From Dama dama (taxonomy: Eukaryota; Chordata; Mammalia; Artiodactyla; Cervidae): a stretch of DNA of 64,000 nucleotides. The translations under genes and the position numbers were made by a program. Below are positions 34,169 to 45,935 of this stretch, one piece after another; position 1 is the stretch's first letter; each line of letters begins with the position of its first letter. The stretch is from assembly GCF_033118175.1 (NCBI RefSeq), contig NC_083703.1, positions 81,869,001 through 81,933,000 on the forward strand. The letters run 5' to 3'. A model generated the notes under the pieces. That model worked only from the letters and a program-made list of their open reading frames with translations. It was not told the origin of the DNA and did no database searches.

Positions 34169-34384
34169 GCACTGGACAAGCTGGACAGAAGCAGTTAACT
34201 AGAGTGATCTTGTTCCCCACCCCTACCCCCCAACCACCCCATAGGGGTTAATAGTTTATTTAGGGGGACAGTCTTAAACCAATACATAATCTATATAGCT
34301 GAACACACTCTGATTTTCCACTCAAGGATGATGCAAGTCCTTTACCCTGGATTGCCATACATTTTCTTATTTCTCATAAATAAT

Positions 34385-34620
34385 AGTAATTATTCCCACC
34401 ACTTATCAAAAGGTTACAATTTGCCAGGGATGTGTCTTTTAATTGCATTAGCTCATCTGGTTCCCCAGACGCCCACTGATGGACTATCATTATCTGCATT
34501 CTGCATGGGGAAACTGAGTCTCAGAATGGCTGTCATCGTCCAAGCAAACTGGAGCTGAAGTCAACCCGGGGGGTCTGACACCTGCACCGAGGCTCTGCTG
34601 GGGCCTGAGTCAGTTCACAT
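34385..34620 (-). mobile_element. MIR SINE relic
   Basis: TTTAATTGCATTAGCTCATC, GGGGAAACTGAGTCTCAGAA and CAAACTGGAGCTGAAGTCAA fit a reverse-strand MIR core. Confidence 0.7.
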
Positions 34621-34764
34621 GCTCTTCCCTCTACTTCCAGGTAAAGGACCACTTCTTGCGTCTAATAACAGAGACCTTTTCCCTGCAATCAATTCAAAGA
34701 TCATTTTGTTTTACCTTTTCCCAAACCGTTAATTTGAGTTTTGGATAATTCTTCACTGGCCAAT

Positions 34765-35043
34765 CATTTATTTATTTATTTTGTTCCTTTTTTATTTTGT
34801 GTTGGGGTATGGCCAACCAACAGTGCTGTGATAGTTTCAGATTAACAGCGAAGGGACTCCAGTCATACTTGTACATGCATCTATTTCCACACTCCCCTCC
34901 CAGCCAGGCTGCCACAGAGCCCTGAGCAGATGTGTGCTCTCTGCAGGTCCTGCTGGTCATCCGTTTTAAATACAGGCGTGTGTATGTGCGGATCGCACAC
35001 TTACCAGCTCTCCTTTCCCCACACTTCCCCTTGGCAACCATAA
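34765..35043 (-). mobile_element. L1 3'-end fragment
   Basis: TTTATTTATTTATTTTGTTC, then TTGGGGTATGGCC and GATAGTTTCAGATTAACAGC resemble the reverse-strand artiodactyl L1 3' UTR. It continues to CTTACCAGCTCTCCTTTCCC. Confidence 0.6.
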
Positions 35044-36512
35044 ATTCATTCTGAACTTTTTACTCAGCCAATCAGCATATGTGCTGGTGCTGAGTAGCTT
35101 TCGTGATATCCATGCCTGGCTGTGACTCGCTTACTCACTGGCTCAGGACGGTATATAACTCAACACGGGTCAGTCAGAGGGCGACAGAGTGCCCTTTTCC
35201 CTGGGAGATTCTGAGAATGAGATGTTCTCTTTCAACCACAGTTTCCACCCTGGGATGATTTAAGCCTGAAACTGACTTCCTGACCTCATGTAAGATGTCT
35301 CGTGCAGGATGATCTGTGATGCCCTCTTAGAAAGGAGCTGCAGAGAGAGGTGGCTGGGATCAGAAGAGACCAAGAAGTCATCACCAGCTGCCTTGCAGCA
35401 CGGGTGCATCTACAGCCTCACTGCAGATGCTCGTTAGGGACAAACTGACTCTCACCACTTAGCCAGCACTTCTTGGCTTGAGAGCATAGGCAATCCCACA
35501 AGGCAGGGAAACCATTTCTGTATGAACGCAGAGACAGCCAGCCTGGACCTGGGGGAGGTCTGGCTCCTTGCAAGCTGTGTTAGTGGTAATAAAGAGACAA
35601 AGGAAATGGGAGACACAAGGGGAGGCCTGTGATTGACACCAGTTCCCCCCCAGTTTTCCAGGGCCCCCACAAGTGATGCATAGATATGTGTAGCAATGAG
35701 GGTCTGTCACACTGTGTCAAAGGAAATGTCATCTGCAACTGAGTGTGGAAAGTTGTAAAGCTAAGGAAAACACACTTGGGATGCAATATCCATATCCAGG
35801 TTGGCATTAAATCAAAGCATATTAGAGGAGTCTTCACAGAAGAGAGGCCAGTCTGAGCGATGACAGTTTCTCTGGGTTCCCAACCAGGCACAAAACAGAG
35901 GAAATTCATATCAGCTTTGGGGAGAATTCATCTGTTGATTCAAAAGCAACTGCCAAGCTGTCTTTGGTACATGACAGCTGGAAGAAATTGCCTTCTCAAA
36001 TCAGTGTTTCAAATGCAGGCACTCAAACTGGATTGGTTAAAAAGGTAAGGAGGGTAAAGGACATGAAGATGTAGAGACCCGTGAAATGAGAGGCAGGTGG
36101 ACTGAGAGGAGATCTGATGACGAAAACTAAGTGAACTTCAAGTGGGCAAGGCACCTCTGCAGGTTTCAGATTAGCCCCCTGTCATAAGTCGCTTTCTTAC
36201 AGGACGCAGTTCACCCCTATATCAGCTCTGATAGGTTTACACTTGATTCAAAGCCATGTTCTTAAACTGGATTATTACTTTTATTTCTTAAAGCATTGGC
36301 TCAACTCAGGAAAAGGTAGATGCTCTCTAGTATTCGGACACTTGACATTGATAGTTTTTCTGTTTTTTTTTTTTTTTTTTTTTTGCCAGTATCACTCTGG
36401 AATTTACATGAAAATGTGCCAGTTTTCACTTTAAAATCAGTGCTCCCAAGAGTGCCGGGATGGGGGATGGCAGCGCTGGCCTGCGGGCTGTTGTGGTGCT
36501 GCCTCGTAATCG
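35044..36512. other. Long stretch without recognised repeats
   Basis: Mixed composition. Short ORFs on both strands (the longest 109 codons, minus, 35580-35909) show no domain. A T22 run at about 36363-36384 has no recognisable retroelement attached. Confidence 0.4.
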
Positions 36513-36731
36513 CTGTCCTGCGAGACCTGGTTCGGTGGTGAGAGAACCCACCTGCCAGGGCAGGAGAAGAGACTCTGATTTGATCCCTGGGTTAGGACGA
36601 CCCCCTGGAGAAGGAAATGGCAACCTGCTCCAGCATTCTTGCCTGGAGAATCTCATGGACAGAGGGGCCTGGCAGGCTACAGTCTATGGGGTTGCAGAGA
36701 GTCGGACGCGACTAAAACAAAAGCAAAAAAG
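36513..36731 (+). mobile_element. Bov-tA SINE with A-rich tail
   Basis: GAGACCTGGTTCGGTGGTGA is a diverged head. Body and GAGTCGGACGCGACTAAAAC end are typical, followed by an A-rich tail. Confidence 0.92.
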
Positions 36732-37277
36732 AGCTCCGTGCAGAGCACTGCAACCTGGATTATAGTCGTAAAGTAAACAGCAGTTTCTTAAAAATTTGTT
36801 TCTAAAGCATTGTGCCTTTAGCAGGTATAGAACAGCCTTCAGGGTTGAGTCATTCCCACGCCCTGTTCTGCTTTCCTGGTGTTTACTCAGCTGCACCCTT
36901 GTCTCTAATGTTCTTCCTCAGCCTGGATTATCCCAGGGGAGTAGAATGGCCGGAACATTACTGCAACTCATGACCACATACCTTCATCATCATCAAAAGA
37001 GAAAATGACTTGTCTCACAGCTTTGCAAAGTGGTCACACTTTGTTTTAAGAATCCATTCAGTAAATCTCTTTTAACATGTCTTTGGCCCATATTAGGGCA
37101 AATGCCCCTTCCTGGCCTGTGGTTTTGGGAGGGTTATGTAATGATTTGCTTATGCCTGGGTTCTAGAACTATTGGAGTATGGAAGGGCGAATTGGAATTC
37201 CTGCTGTTCTAATCAAACCAATCTGCAAAGTTTTCAAAGGGATGCCTCCAAAGCGTGTGGCTCCTACATGGGAGGTA
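36732..37277. other. Unique stretch
   Basis: Nothing recognised. Confidence 0.4.
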
Positions 37278-37665
37278 CTGACTTAGTTTCCTATTCCTGC
37301 CGTAACAATTACCACAAGATCGGCATCTTAAAATAACACGTATAGTAAATAAATAACGTTAATAATATCACAAGCCTGCAAGTTGGATGTCTGGGCCAGC
37401 ACAGCTCAGCTGGTGCTCTGATAGTCTCACAAGGTCAAAGTCAAGGTGTAGACAGCTGTGTTATCTTGTCTGGAGCTCTGGGATGAATCTACTTCCAATC
37501 TTGTTCAATTTGCTGGCAGACTTCAGTTACCCATAGTTATGGAGCTGAGATTTCCGTTTTCTCATTGATGTCAGCCAGTGCTTATTCTCAGCTTTGAGAG
37601 GCTGCCTATATTCCTTGGCTCCTGGCTCCTGTTTCCTGTCTGCAAAGCCAGAGCCAAGGTCAAAT
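37278..37665 (+). mobile_element. Old mammalian repeat, same family as 17546-18182
   Basis: GACTTAGTTTCCTATTCCTG, CCGTAACAATTACCACAAGA and, downstream, ATTCCTTGGCTCCTGGCTCC follow the order of an ancient family whose name I cannot give. Confidence 0.6.
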
Positions 37666-37907
37666 CTTGATTTGCTTGAATCTCTTTAAACGGAAATTTC
37701 TGTGGAGAACAGAAATAAATGCTTATTTGCAATGCATTGATGCATATGTGCAAATAGATTGTTTATTCTCAGAGAAGAACTAACAAGAAGTTTATATACA
37801 CATTAGCTCTCATCACATATATATTCAACTTTCACATTGCTCATGGGATTCTCAAGGAAATTGCCCCAAAAGAGAAGCAGAGAGTTAGCGCTAGTAGCAA
37901 CAACCAA

Positions 37908-37966
37908 ACCTGGGTCTACTGCATTGTAGGCAGATTCTTTACCGTCTGAGCCACCACAGAAGCCCC
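37908..37966 (-). mobile_element. Bov-tA SINE, head fragment only
   Basis: ACCTGGGTCTACTGCATTGT to GAGCCACCACAGAAGCCCC is the reverse-strand tRNA-like head. The body is absent, the opposite of a normal 5' truncation. Confidence 0.8.
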
Positions 37967-38106
37967 ACAAGAAACAAAGTAAATGTTAATACTAACATTT
38001 TGCTTCTCTTGGTTAAAGAGAGAAAGTACCCCTACTTGTCACAGAAATGGATAACATCCTTGATGAATTCCTACACTTTGATTTATAACTATCTTATTAT
38101 AGGTGA

Positions 38107-38313
38107 GGGCTTCCCTGGTAGCTCAGATGGTAAAGAATCTGCATGCAATGCAGGAGACCTGGGTTCCATCCCTGGGTCGAGAAGATCCCTTAGAAGAAGG
38201 CATGGCAACACATTCCAGTATTCTTGCCTGGAGAATCCCCATGGACAAGGAACCTCGGGGGCTACAGTCCATGGGTTGCAAGAAGAGTTGAACATGACTT
38301 AGTGATTAAACAA
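38107..38313 (+). mobile_element. Bov-tA SINE
   Basis: Head GGGCTTCCCTGGTAGCTCAG, body and AACATGACTTAGTGATTAAA end. Tail ACAACAAG. Confidence 0.95.
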
Positions 38314-38483
38314 CAAGTTCAGTTCTGTATACTGGGGAATTCGTTTACATGCTTACAGCAGACGATTCTCCTCCCTGCTCTGCCAAAAGTGAAAAATAAC
38401 CATAGTGGATTAAACAGCATAGATATTTATTTTTTTCCTCTAAAAGACATTTAGAGATGGTACAACAGGCTGGCATGGTGTTC

Positions 38484-38616
38484 TACCACTGTGCTGGTCA
38501 GGATTCTCCATAGAAACAGAACCACTAGGAAATACAGGCATTAGCTCAAGTGGTTATGGGGGTTGAGAGGTCCACGATCTGCCGTTTGCAAGTTGAAGAA
38601 ATAGGAGAGCCAATAA
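38484..38616 (+). mobile_element. Solo-LTR-type repeat fragment
   Basis: CAGGATTCTCCATAGAAACA and AGCTCAAGTGGTTATGGGGG match the start of the LTR family seen complete at 46697-47295. Confidence 0.55.
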
Positions 38617-39628
38617 TATAATTCAGTACAAGTCTAAAAGTCTTGTAAATAATGTTTAGTAAATGTTTTTTGTATCACCAGTAACTCAATGTTTCTGTCA
38701 AGAGAAAATGACAACAATTACTGCATCTACTATGTGGCAGGTACTTTTCTAAACTCTTTATATGAATAAACTCAAGTTAATAAATGTAAAGATGTTGTCC
38801 CATATTACAGAGTTGGGTGTTGTGGAGATAATAACTTTCCCACATTCACACAGTGATTTCAAGGGGAGAACAAGGCCAGAGTCAGAGGATTTCTGAGGTG
38901 CACAGCTCACACTGCTGCCCATCGAGTAGCACTGCCAAATAAGCATAACTTATCTGTGGGTTTTTAAAGTAAGATGCATAAATTACTAGCTATGAAGGTA
39001 GATTGTATTAAAGAGAAGGACCAGCATTTATTTTCTTAATTTCTCACACACATGTTTTTGTGGATGGTGATATTGATGGGTATTTTGTCCTTCTTGTTGT
39101 TTAAATATATACATGAGTAATTTGAATATATTTTTAGGGGCTTCCCATATTGAAAGGATTACTAAAGGCCAAACTTTGAGGAGCACTTCTAAAGTAAAAT
39201 GTTCCATTCATTTATTTTTTCCAGTGTAGGCAGTAGACATCTATATTTTGGTTAATGTAATGAATTCAGTGCCAACAGCTTATTGGCATTTTGCTTGCTG
39301 TTTTTAACCTGTTCAGTTTAGGAGCCCTTATGGTATATTTTCTTCTAGAAAAGAACCTACAAATAATTTGGGATTTTGATATTTAGAGAATCTATGGTCA
39401 TTTATTTTGGGGAAAAATGTTATGTTATTGATATTTTGCACATCTATGCATAACATAAAGAGATGAAGACCTGTACTTTTCTGGGAAATTGGAGATTCGC
39501 AAATATTTTGAACAGTGTGGAGCCTACCTATTCCCACATGCATATATATCCATACCTTATCAAGAGGCACCAGATATGGTATAAACGTGTTATACTCCAG
39601 CAAACTCTATATGTAACTATATAAAAGT
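38617..39628. other. AT-rich stretch
   Basis: A weak MIR-like part (CTACTATGTGGCAGGTACTT) lies at about 38725-38900. Otherwise nothing recognised. Confidence 0.4.
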
Positions 39629-39753
39629 TTCTTTGGTTGGGCCAGGTCTTGGTTGCAGCATGTGTGATCTAGTTCCCTGACCAGGGATCAAACCCAGGCC
39701 CCCTGCATTGGGAGTACAGAGTCTTAGTCACTGCACCAGCTGGGAGGTCCCTC
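39629..39753 (-). mobile_element. CHR-type SINE
   Basis: GGTTGGGCCAGGTCTTGGTT, GACCAGGGATCAAACCCAGG and CACCAGCTGGGAGGTCCCTC are the reverse strand of a CHR element. Confidence 0.85.
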
Positions 39754-40363
39754 CATATAAATTTATAGTAGAATAATGGAACAAGTGCTGACTTGGAATA
39801 TAGTGCGGCATCACCTTGGCTTTTCAAATTATCATTGAGTAAAAATTCAATAGGTGTACACAGAGAATTACAGAAAAACAAGATCAATTGCTGACATCTT
39901 GTCACTTTATCTCTTAATTTTTTTTCTGTAGTGACATAAATTACAATGATAAGAAATGCATTTTAAGTCTTTTTAATCTTTGCACATTTGATGTGCCTAA
40001 AGATTAATTCATTTACAGTGCCTTTTCTTCTTCTTAATTTCATTCTCTCTCTCTCATCAGTGTTAGACTTATTATATTTCCTTCTCTTTTCTGGGCAGTT
40101 ATTTTTCTTTGTCATTTTTGTTTTGGAAACTATAAAATGTAATCACAAGTTTCAATTGCTGAGGAAAAGAAGTTGATACTTTTAGTGATTTCTATTGTTT
40201 GAAGAGAATTAATTAACTAGATAAATTATAAATAGCAGTGTATGATCCTTTTTGAATTCATCAGAGAAATATATGTATGGTTCATAACAGGGATAGAAGC
40301 TGCAAAGATAATTCATCACACTTTAAGTGCTAAGTCACAGTACTCACCACCTTCCATTTTAAG
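39754..40363. other. AT-rich unique stretch
   Basis: Nothing recognised. Confidence 0.4.
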
Positions 40364-40575
40364 TGAAGTGTGAAAGTCACTCAGTCATGTCCGACTCTTT
40401 GTGACCTCATGGACTTTAGCCCGCCAGGCTCCTCTGTCCATAGGATTCTCCAGACAAGAATACTGGAATGAGTTGTCATTCCCTTCTCCAGGGGATCTTC
40501 CCCACCCAGGGATCAAACCCAGATCTCCCACATTGCAGGCGGATTCTTTACGGTGTGAGCCACCAGGAAAGCCCT
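40364..40575 (-). mobile_element. Bov-tA SINE
   Basis: Reverse-strand copy from GTGTGAAAGTCACTCAGTCA to GTGAGCCACCAGGAAAGCCC. A possible short duplication TTAAGTG flanks it. Confidence 0.95.
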
Positions 40576-40769
40576 ATGTTAAGTGGTTTCTAAATGACCA
40601 GTCGCCATTTATTTGACAGAAGTGCATTGACTGGATAGATGCCTACTGTCCTGTTATGGGTAAGCATAGTGATGTTATTGATATAATCAAATGTCATCTG
40701 TGTCAGTGTACATGACTTGAAAAAGTATTCTTTCTTGATACAAACATACCTCAGATAAGTTAAGGAAAT

Positions 40770-40925
40770 GGACATTGGCTTCAGACATTCAGGGTTCAAA
40801 TTGTATCTTCACCATACACTTGATGTCTGTAATCTTGGGCAGTTTATTTGCCTGTGCTTTAGTATGCCAATCATTAACCTCAGAATAATTACTTCTTCTT
40901 CTAAACTATGACTATGAATGTAAGA
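40770..40925 (+). mobile_element. MIR SINE relic
   Basis: Forward order: TTCAGGGTTCAAATTGTATC, TAATCTTGGGCAGTTTATTT, GCCTGTGCTTTAGTATGCCA. Confidence 0.65.
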
Positions 40926-41945
40926 TATATTTTAGTATAGGTATATGATGAGTATATATTGAAGAATCATTTATTGAACAAATGCTAAGTTTCAAGTTTT
41001 GTCTCAATATTTTATAGTGTGTATGCATTTTCTAACATATATTCCAGTCTGTAAGATTTTTTAAAATAAGAACTGGATAATACCAAACTATATACTAAGT
41101 CTACAATTAAATTGCCTAATGTTTTTTCTCTACTTATTTATTTAAATGAGTAATTATCAGTGAATTTCAGCTTAAACAGCCTGATCAGTTAAACAAATTA
41201 ATAATCAAAACGATATAAAATGAACAAAAGCATGAACTTCATGAAAAGGACAACCCTGAAAAAAAAACAAACCCTGTTTCTCTGGAGAACCAATCAGAGA
41301 ACACCAGAAAAAGCCACTGGCCCTTCCTCTTAAGACTGCACAGATTTGCTTAAGAGCTATGCCTACCCTTTAAGAGAGGTGACACTTGACATTTTCCCAG
41401 GTTATAAGTAATTTGGGTAATAAAGCTGTAGGGAAATTGAATTTGTCAGCATGTTAAATGAATTTGTCTCTCTGAATGTAATAAACTGTGTTGGTGGAAT
41501 GGATGATAATCTCAGGCATATTTTTCTAATTTATCAGAAAGTTATTAAAACACTTAAAAAAAAACTTCTATTTACTTCTTCTGTCTGTTACCAAGTGTCA
41601 AATTTAAAACTTTACATAAAGTCAAATATATTTTTGAATCTTTTCCTAAGTGTCAGGATTGTGGAGTAAGAGTATGTCATAGCCATTTCCACTTAAATGT
41701 GTTATTTTGCTATGGATGTATTCAAACTCTCCTGTCATTTGTGTTTTGATATATTTCTACTTGATATACTATGATATATCTTGTTAAATGATATGTTTTG
41801 TGTAAGTTGCAAGTTTAATTCACTTTTGGAGTTAAGATACTTGGTCTGATTTTTGAAATAAGGTGCCTATTTGCAAACACTTCTATTTTTGCCTTAACAC
41901 TAGAGGAAAATGCAAGTAACATAAGTTCCGTGGGAAGACTAGCAA
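40926..41945. other. AT-rich stretch
   Basis: Nothing recognised. The 72-codon frame at 41451-41669 is low-complexity and unsupported. Confidence 0.4.
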
Positions 41946-42170
41946 GCATACTCTTTGGGTGCCAGACATATTTAAAGTGTTTTACATCAATGAATTTGTT
42001 TAATCCTTACAACAATCCTAGGTAATAAGCAATTATTATCATTCCCCTTTTAATAATAGATGAGCAAATTGATGCCCAGAGGAGTTAAGTAACTTGCCTA
42101 AGGTTACACACTCAGAAGGTTTCAGAGTTAGAATTCAAATCCAAAACTTTGGCACCAGAATAGGACATTT
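41946..42170 (-). mobile_element. MIR SINE, well preserved
   Basis: TTTAAAGTGTTTTACATCAA, TTTAATCCTTACAACAATCC, GAGTTAAGTAACTTGCCTAA and GGTTACACACTCAG are in reverse-strand MIR order. Confidence 0.85.
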
Positions 42171-42243
42171 TACCCCTAAGACATGTTCACCCTTAACTCA
42201 CATATCCACCATGAAGGACTTGAGTTGTAGCTGTAGTGTATTA

Positions 42244-42366
42244 TCTTTTTTTTTTTTTTTTTTAATTTTATTTTTTAGTTTATGGCTGTTTGGGTCTTTG
42301 TTGCTGGGAGGGCGTTTCTGTAGTTGCAGAGTGGGGGCCACTCTCCCATTACAATGTGTGGTATAT
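42244..42366 (-). mobile_element. CHR-type SINE, 3' part only
   Basis: A poly(T) start is followed by TTTATGGCTGTTTGGGTCTT, TGTTGCTGGGAGGGCG and GTTGCAGAGTGGGGGCCACT, the reverse-strand CHR 3' modules. The tRNA head is missing. Confidence 0.7.
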
Positions 42367-42639
42367 TATTAAAAAATAAAACTAAATAAATGGAGGCAAA
42401 TATTGTAAGCTGTTAAAATGTTAATCTGGCAGAGGATAAATGGGTGCTTGATATGTTATTTTTTGTTAAGATCTACTGTTGGAAATGTTTCATAATGAAG
42501 ATGTTGAGAAGCTAAATTTCATACAAATGGGGCGTCGTCTGTGATTAGGTGAGGGCTTGAGCACAGTCAGTGTGGGGAGAGAGCAGTTTAGGCAAGGTGG
42601 CGTGTTCAGGCCTTCTCGGCCATGTTTTGTAAATAATAA

Positions 42640-44160
42640 TGTAACCGCTGGGGTCACATGGCGCTGAGCATGTGCTCCGCGCTGGGCCAGGGCCTCCTTT
42701 GTGCGGTAGCCCTCCGCCAGCTCCACCTGAAAGGCGGCGGCCTCCCCGCTGCGCCCGGGACGGGTCCGTGGGGTCAGCCGGAGCGGAGAGGACGCGGCGA
42801 GGCTGCCGCCCCGGCCGGGAGGGGAGACATCGTGCGACTCCGGCGGCCCCTCCAGCCCCGAGCGCCGTGCCCGCCCCGGGTTCAGGGACAGCGCGGTCAG
42901 TGAGGCCAGTGTGGCCAGCGAGACGGCGCCAGCAGGGAGAACGGCGGTGCGAGTGGCGCAGTCTGCGGGACGGGCCCCTCAGGCTCCACAGGAAGGGGCG
43001 GGAGCCAGCAGGACGAGGCCCCTCAGAAGAGGCGGGAGCCCAGCGGAAGGAGTCCCCGAGGCCCCTCAGGCTCCACAGGAAGGGGCGGGAGCCAGCAGGA
43101 CGAGGCCCCTCAGAAGAGGCGGGAGCCCAGCGGAAGGAGTCCCCGAGGCCCCTCAGAAGAGGCGGGAGCCCAGCGGAACGAGTCCCCGAGGCCCCTCAGA
43201 AGAGGCGGGAGCCAGCAGGACGAGGCCCTGAGGCCCCTCAGAAGAGGCGGGAGCCAGCAGGACGAGGCCCCGAGGCCCCTCAGAAGAGGCGGGAGCCAGC
43301 AGGACGAGGCCCCTCAGAAGAGGCGGGAGCCCAGCGGGACGAGGCCCCTCAGAAGAGGTGGGAGCCCAGCGGAACGAGGCCCCGAGGCCCCTCAGAAGAG
43401 GCGGGAGCCAGCAGGACGAGGCCCCTCAGAAGAGGCGGGAGCCAGCAGGACGAGGCCCCTCAGAAGAGGCGGGAGCCCAGCGGGACGAGGCCCCTCAGAA
43501 GAGGTGGGAGCCCAGCGGAACGAGGCCCCGAGGCCCCTCAGAAGAGGCGGGAGCCAGCAGGACGAGGCCCCGAGGCCCCTCAGAAGAGGCGGGAGCCAGC
43601 AGGACGAGGCCCCGAGGCCCCTCAGAAGAGGCGGGAGCCAGCAGGACGAGGCCCCGAGGCCCCTCAGAAGAGGCGGGAGCCAGCAGGACGAGGCCCCTCA
43701 GAAGAGGCGGGAGCCCAGCAGGACGAGGTGCCCGAGACCCCTCAGAAGAGGCGGGAGCCAGCAGGATGAGGCCCCCGAGGCCCTCTGGAAGGAGGAGCGG
43801 TGGCCCCAGAGCAGCCTTGGCGCCGCGGCCGCGATGCTGTCAGCGTGGCGGGTGGGTGCTCACCGCTGCACTGAAAGGCGTTGGGGGCCAGGACGGCCGC
43901 GGGCGTGGGGGGGCTTTGCTGCTCCCCGAGGCCAGTGACGGCCCAGGGTCTGGGCGCCGCCCTGTGGGTGCAGACACGCGGGTGCGGACACGCGGAGGAG
44001 CTCAACGGCGCGCGCTGGGGAGCGCCCGGCCTGAGGAGCGCCGGGCCTGAGGAGCCTTGTCTCCGACGGCGACGTGCGCGTGGGGAGGGCGCTTCCGCCC
44101 GGCAGAGGCCACTTACAGCAGGGAGTGAGGGGGCCACCTTAGGGCCGGGTGTGGCGAGTC
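42640..44160. promoter_or_regulatory. Major CpG island
   Basis: 1.5 kb of very GC- and CpG-rich DNA in an AT-rich neighbourhood. It has many CGG/CCG words (GGCCGCGGGCGTGGG, GCGCGCTGGGGAGCGCC) and a GC-rich VNTR at its centre. Such islands normally mark promoters. No TATA box or recognisable first coding exon is visible, so the transcript and its direction are unknown. Confidence 0.7.
42975..43785 (+). repeat. GC-rich VNTR, about 20 units of 34-43 bp
   Basis: Core CCTCAGAAGAGGCGGGAGCC, with or without one extra base in GAGCC(C)AGC, then AGGACGAG or GGAACGAG. Units are 34/35 bp, or 42/43 bp when GCCCCGAG is doubled. Every unit carries a GC-box-like GGCGGG (two have GGTGGG). Larger duplications are seen: 87 bp (GGCTCCACAGGAAGGGG at about 42981 and 43068) and 146 bp (GGTGGGAG variants at 43356 and 43502). 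A 365-codon frame at 42672-43769 and others of 230 and 144 codons in another frame run through it. The 42-bp unit reads as a 14-residue Arg/Pro/Glu-rich repeat in any frame, so openness alone is not evidence of coding. Confidence 0.93.
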
Positions 44161-44382
44161 AACGGCAAGCCGATCGTACACTCGGGCCGAGTAGGTCGCC
44201 TTGGGGTAGCAGTTTTGGCAAGAGCAAGGGGAGATGGCTTTTGCAAGGACACAGGGCGGGCCCGGCACCTGGGGGGTTTGCGGGTCCTTTCTGAGAGAAG
44301 GAGAGGGGCAGCTTGAGAGGCGGCATTCGGAAAATGTGAAGACCCCGAAGGGCGCCCCAGCTGGCAGGGTCCCATCTGGAGT

Positions 44383-44585
44383 GAAAGTCACTCAGCCGCG
44401 TCCGGCTCTTTGTGACTCCATGGACTGTGGCCCGCCAAGCTTCTCTGCACATGGGGATTCTCCAGGTAAGGATACTGGAGTGGGCTGCCTTTCCCTTCTC
44501 CGGGGGATCTTCCAGAAAGGGATCGAACCCGCGTCTCCCGCGTTGCACGCGAATCATTTACCACTGAGCCACCAGGTAAGCCCCG
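44383..44585 (-). mobile_element. Bov-tA SINE at the CpG-island edge
   Basis: Reverse-strand copy from GTGAAAGTCACTCAGCCGCG to GAGCCACCAGGTAAGCCCC. CpGs normally lost by deamination are intact or enriched: CCGCGTCCGG, CTCCGGGGG, GATCGAACCCGCGTCTCCCG, CACGCGAATC. Confidence 0.95.
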
Positions 44586-45444
44586 AGTTGAAGCTCCACT
44601 CTGATTGCTGATGAGAAGGCACCATTTGCAAATCTGCTCCTTCACACCGGGTCCATACTCCACATTCAGAATAGAGAAATAATACTTCTCATGTTAATGT
44701 CCTAGGAAGAGGCAAATAAAACCCAGGAGATTTTCTAGGAAAACCCTGACAAAAATAAGTTCTTTAGATGCTGTTTCCTCCCCCTTGAGTAGCTAAAATA
44801 AAAGTAGTTTTGAAAAATAAGTGAAGTTGACAGTAATATGAAAACATGAAAGTTTGTCTTTTGGCATGAAAAAGACTGTTGAATCTGGTAGCTTTTTTCC
44901 TTTTTAATGTAAGATTATACTGTAAGAACATGAGTTATCTGCTCTAAAGATTTAGTTGTATGTGCTATTAAGCTGGATTTATTGTGACCCTAGCTGACAA
45001 AATAAACAGTTCTGTTGTGAATAAGCCTTAACAAAATGGAAACTGAAAATGCATTAAGTGAATAAGTTTTTTAAGAATTACAAATTCAGGCTTCTGAAGA
45101 GTACTTAATACTCGGAATTTTAAAACAGCAACAACCATTTCAAATGTGTTCAACAAATACTTCAGGATCGCACTGTCTTTATAACATCTCTCTTCAGTCT
45201 GTATTTACTTTTACTCCTGCTCTTTACAAACTAAGAAATGTTAGACTTTTTCCCCTAATGCCCAAGTTTTACCACTTACTTATTCTATTGACTTTAACCA
45301 ATTTTTAATATCTTTTAGTCTTTTCTTAATGTCTTAGATGATGGTATTGTGCTGTAAAATCTAAAGGCGGGTTTAGTGCTAAACTTCTATGATTCTGGAT
45401 GTTTTTGGACAATGAAGGAAATTTTTTTTTCCAGCTAGTCATGC
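44586..45444. other. AT-rich unique stretch
   Basis: Nothing recognised after the CpG island ends. Confidence 0.4.
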
Positions 45445-45935
45445 TGCGCTGTTGTTGTTCAGTGGCCAAGTCATGTCTGACTCTCTGCAACCCGATGGTC
45501 GCAGGCTTCCTTGTCCCTCACCATCTCCCAAAGTTTGCCCAAGTTCATGTCTGTTGAATCGGTGATGCCATCCAACCATCTCATCCTCTGTTGCCCGTTT
45601 TGCCTTCTGCCTCCAGTCTTTCACAGCATCCGGGTCTTTTCCATTGAGTTAGTTCTTCACATCAGGTGGTCAAAGTAGTAAAGCTTCAGCATCAGTCCTT
45701 CCAGTGAGTATTTAGGGTTGATTTCCTTTAAGATTGACTGGTTGGATCTCCTTGCAGTCCAAGGGACTCTCAAGAGTCTTCTCCAACACCACAGTTTAAA
45801 AGCATCAATTCTTCAGCGTTCTGCCTTCTTTATGGCCCAACTCTCACATCTGTACGTGACTACTGGAAAGACCATAGCCTTGACTAGACCGACCTTTGTC
45901 AGCAAAGTGATGTCTTTGCTTTTTAATACACTGCT
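45445..45935 (-). mobile_element. BovB LINE 3' fragment
   Basis: The reverse strand carries the last 490 bp of BovB: AGTCATGTCTGACTCTCTGC, CATCTCATCCTCTGTTGCCC, TCAGCATCAGTCCTTCCAGT, AAGCATCAATTCTTCAGCG. It breaks off at the AAGTGATGTCTTTGC position of the RT C-terminal region. Confidence 0.92.

Noticed and set aside
36363..36384. Poly(T) run as the end of a minus-strand processed pseudogene
   Set aside because: No polyadenylation signal and no recognisable mRNA-like sequence follow the run.
39135..39160. GGGGCTTCCC as another Bov-tA head
   Set aside because: Similarity ends after 10 bases and no SINE body follows.
42672..44137. Annotated coding gene in the CpG island
   Set aside because: Several frames and both strands are open because of GC-rich repeats. 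No domain, homology or splice pattern supports a protein, so no CDS was called.
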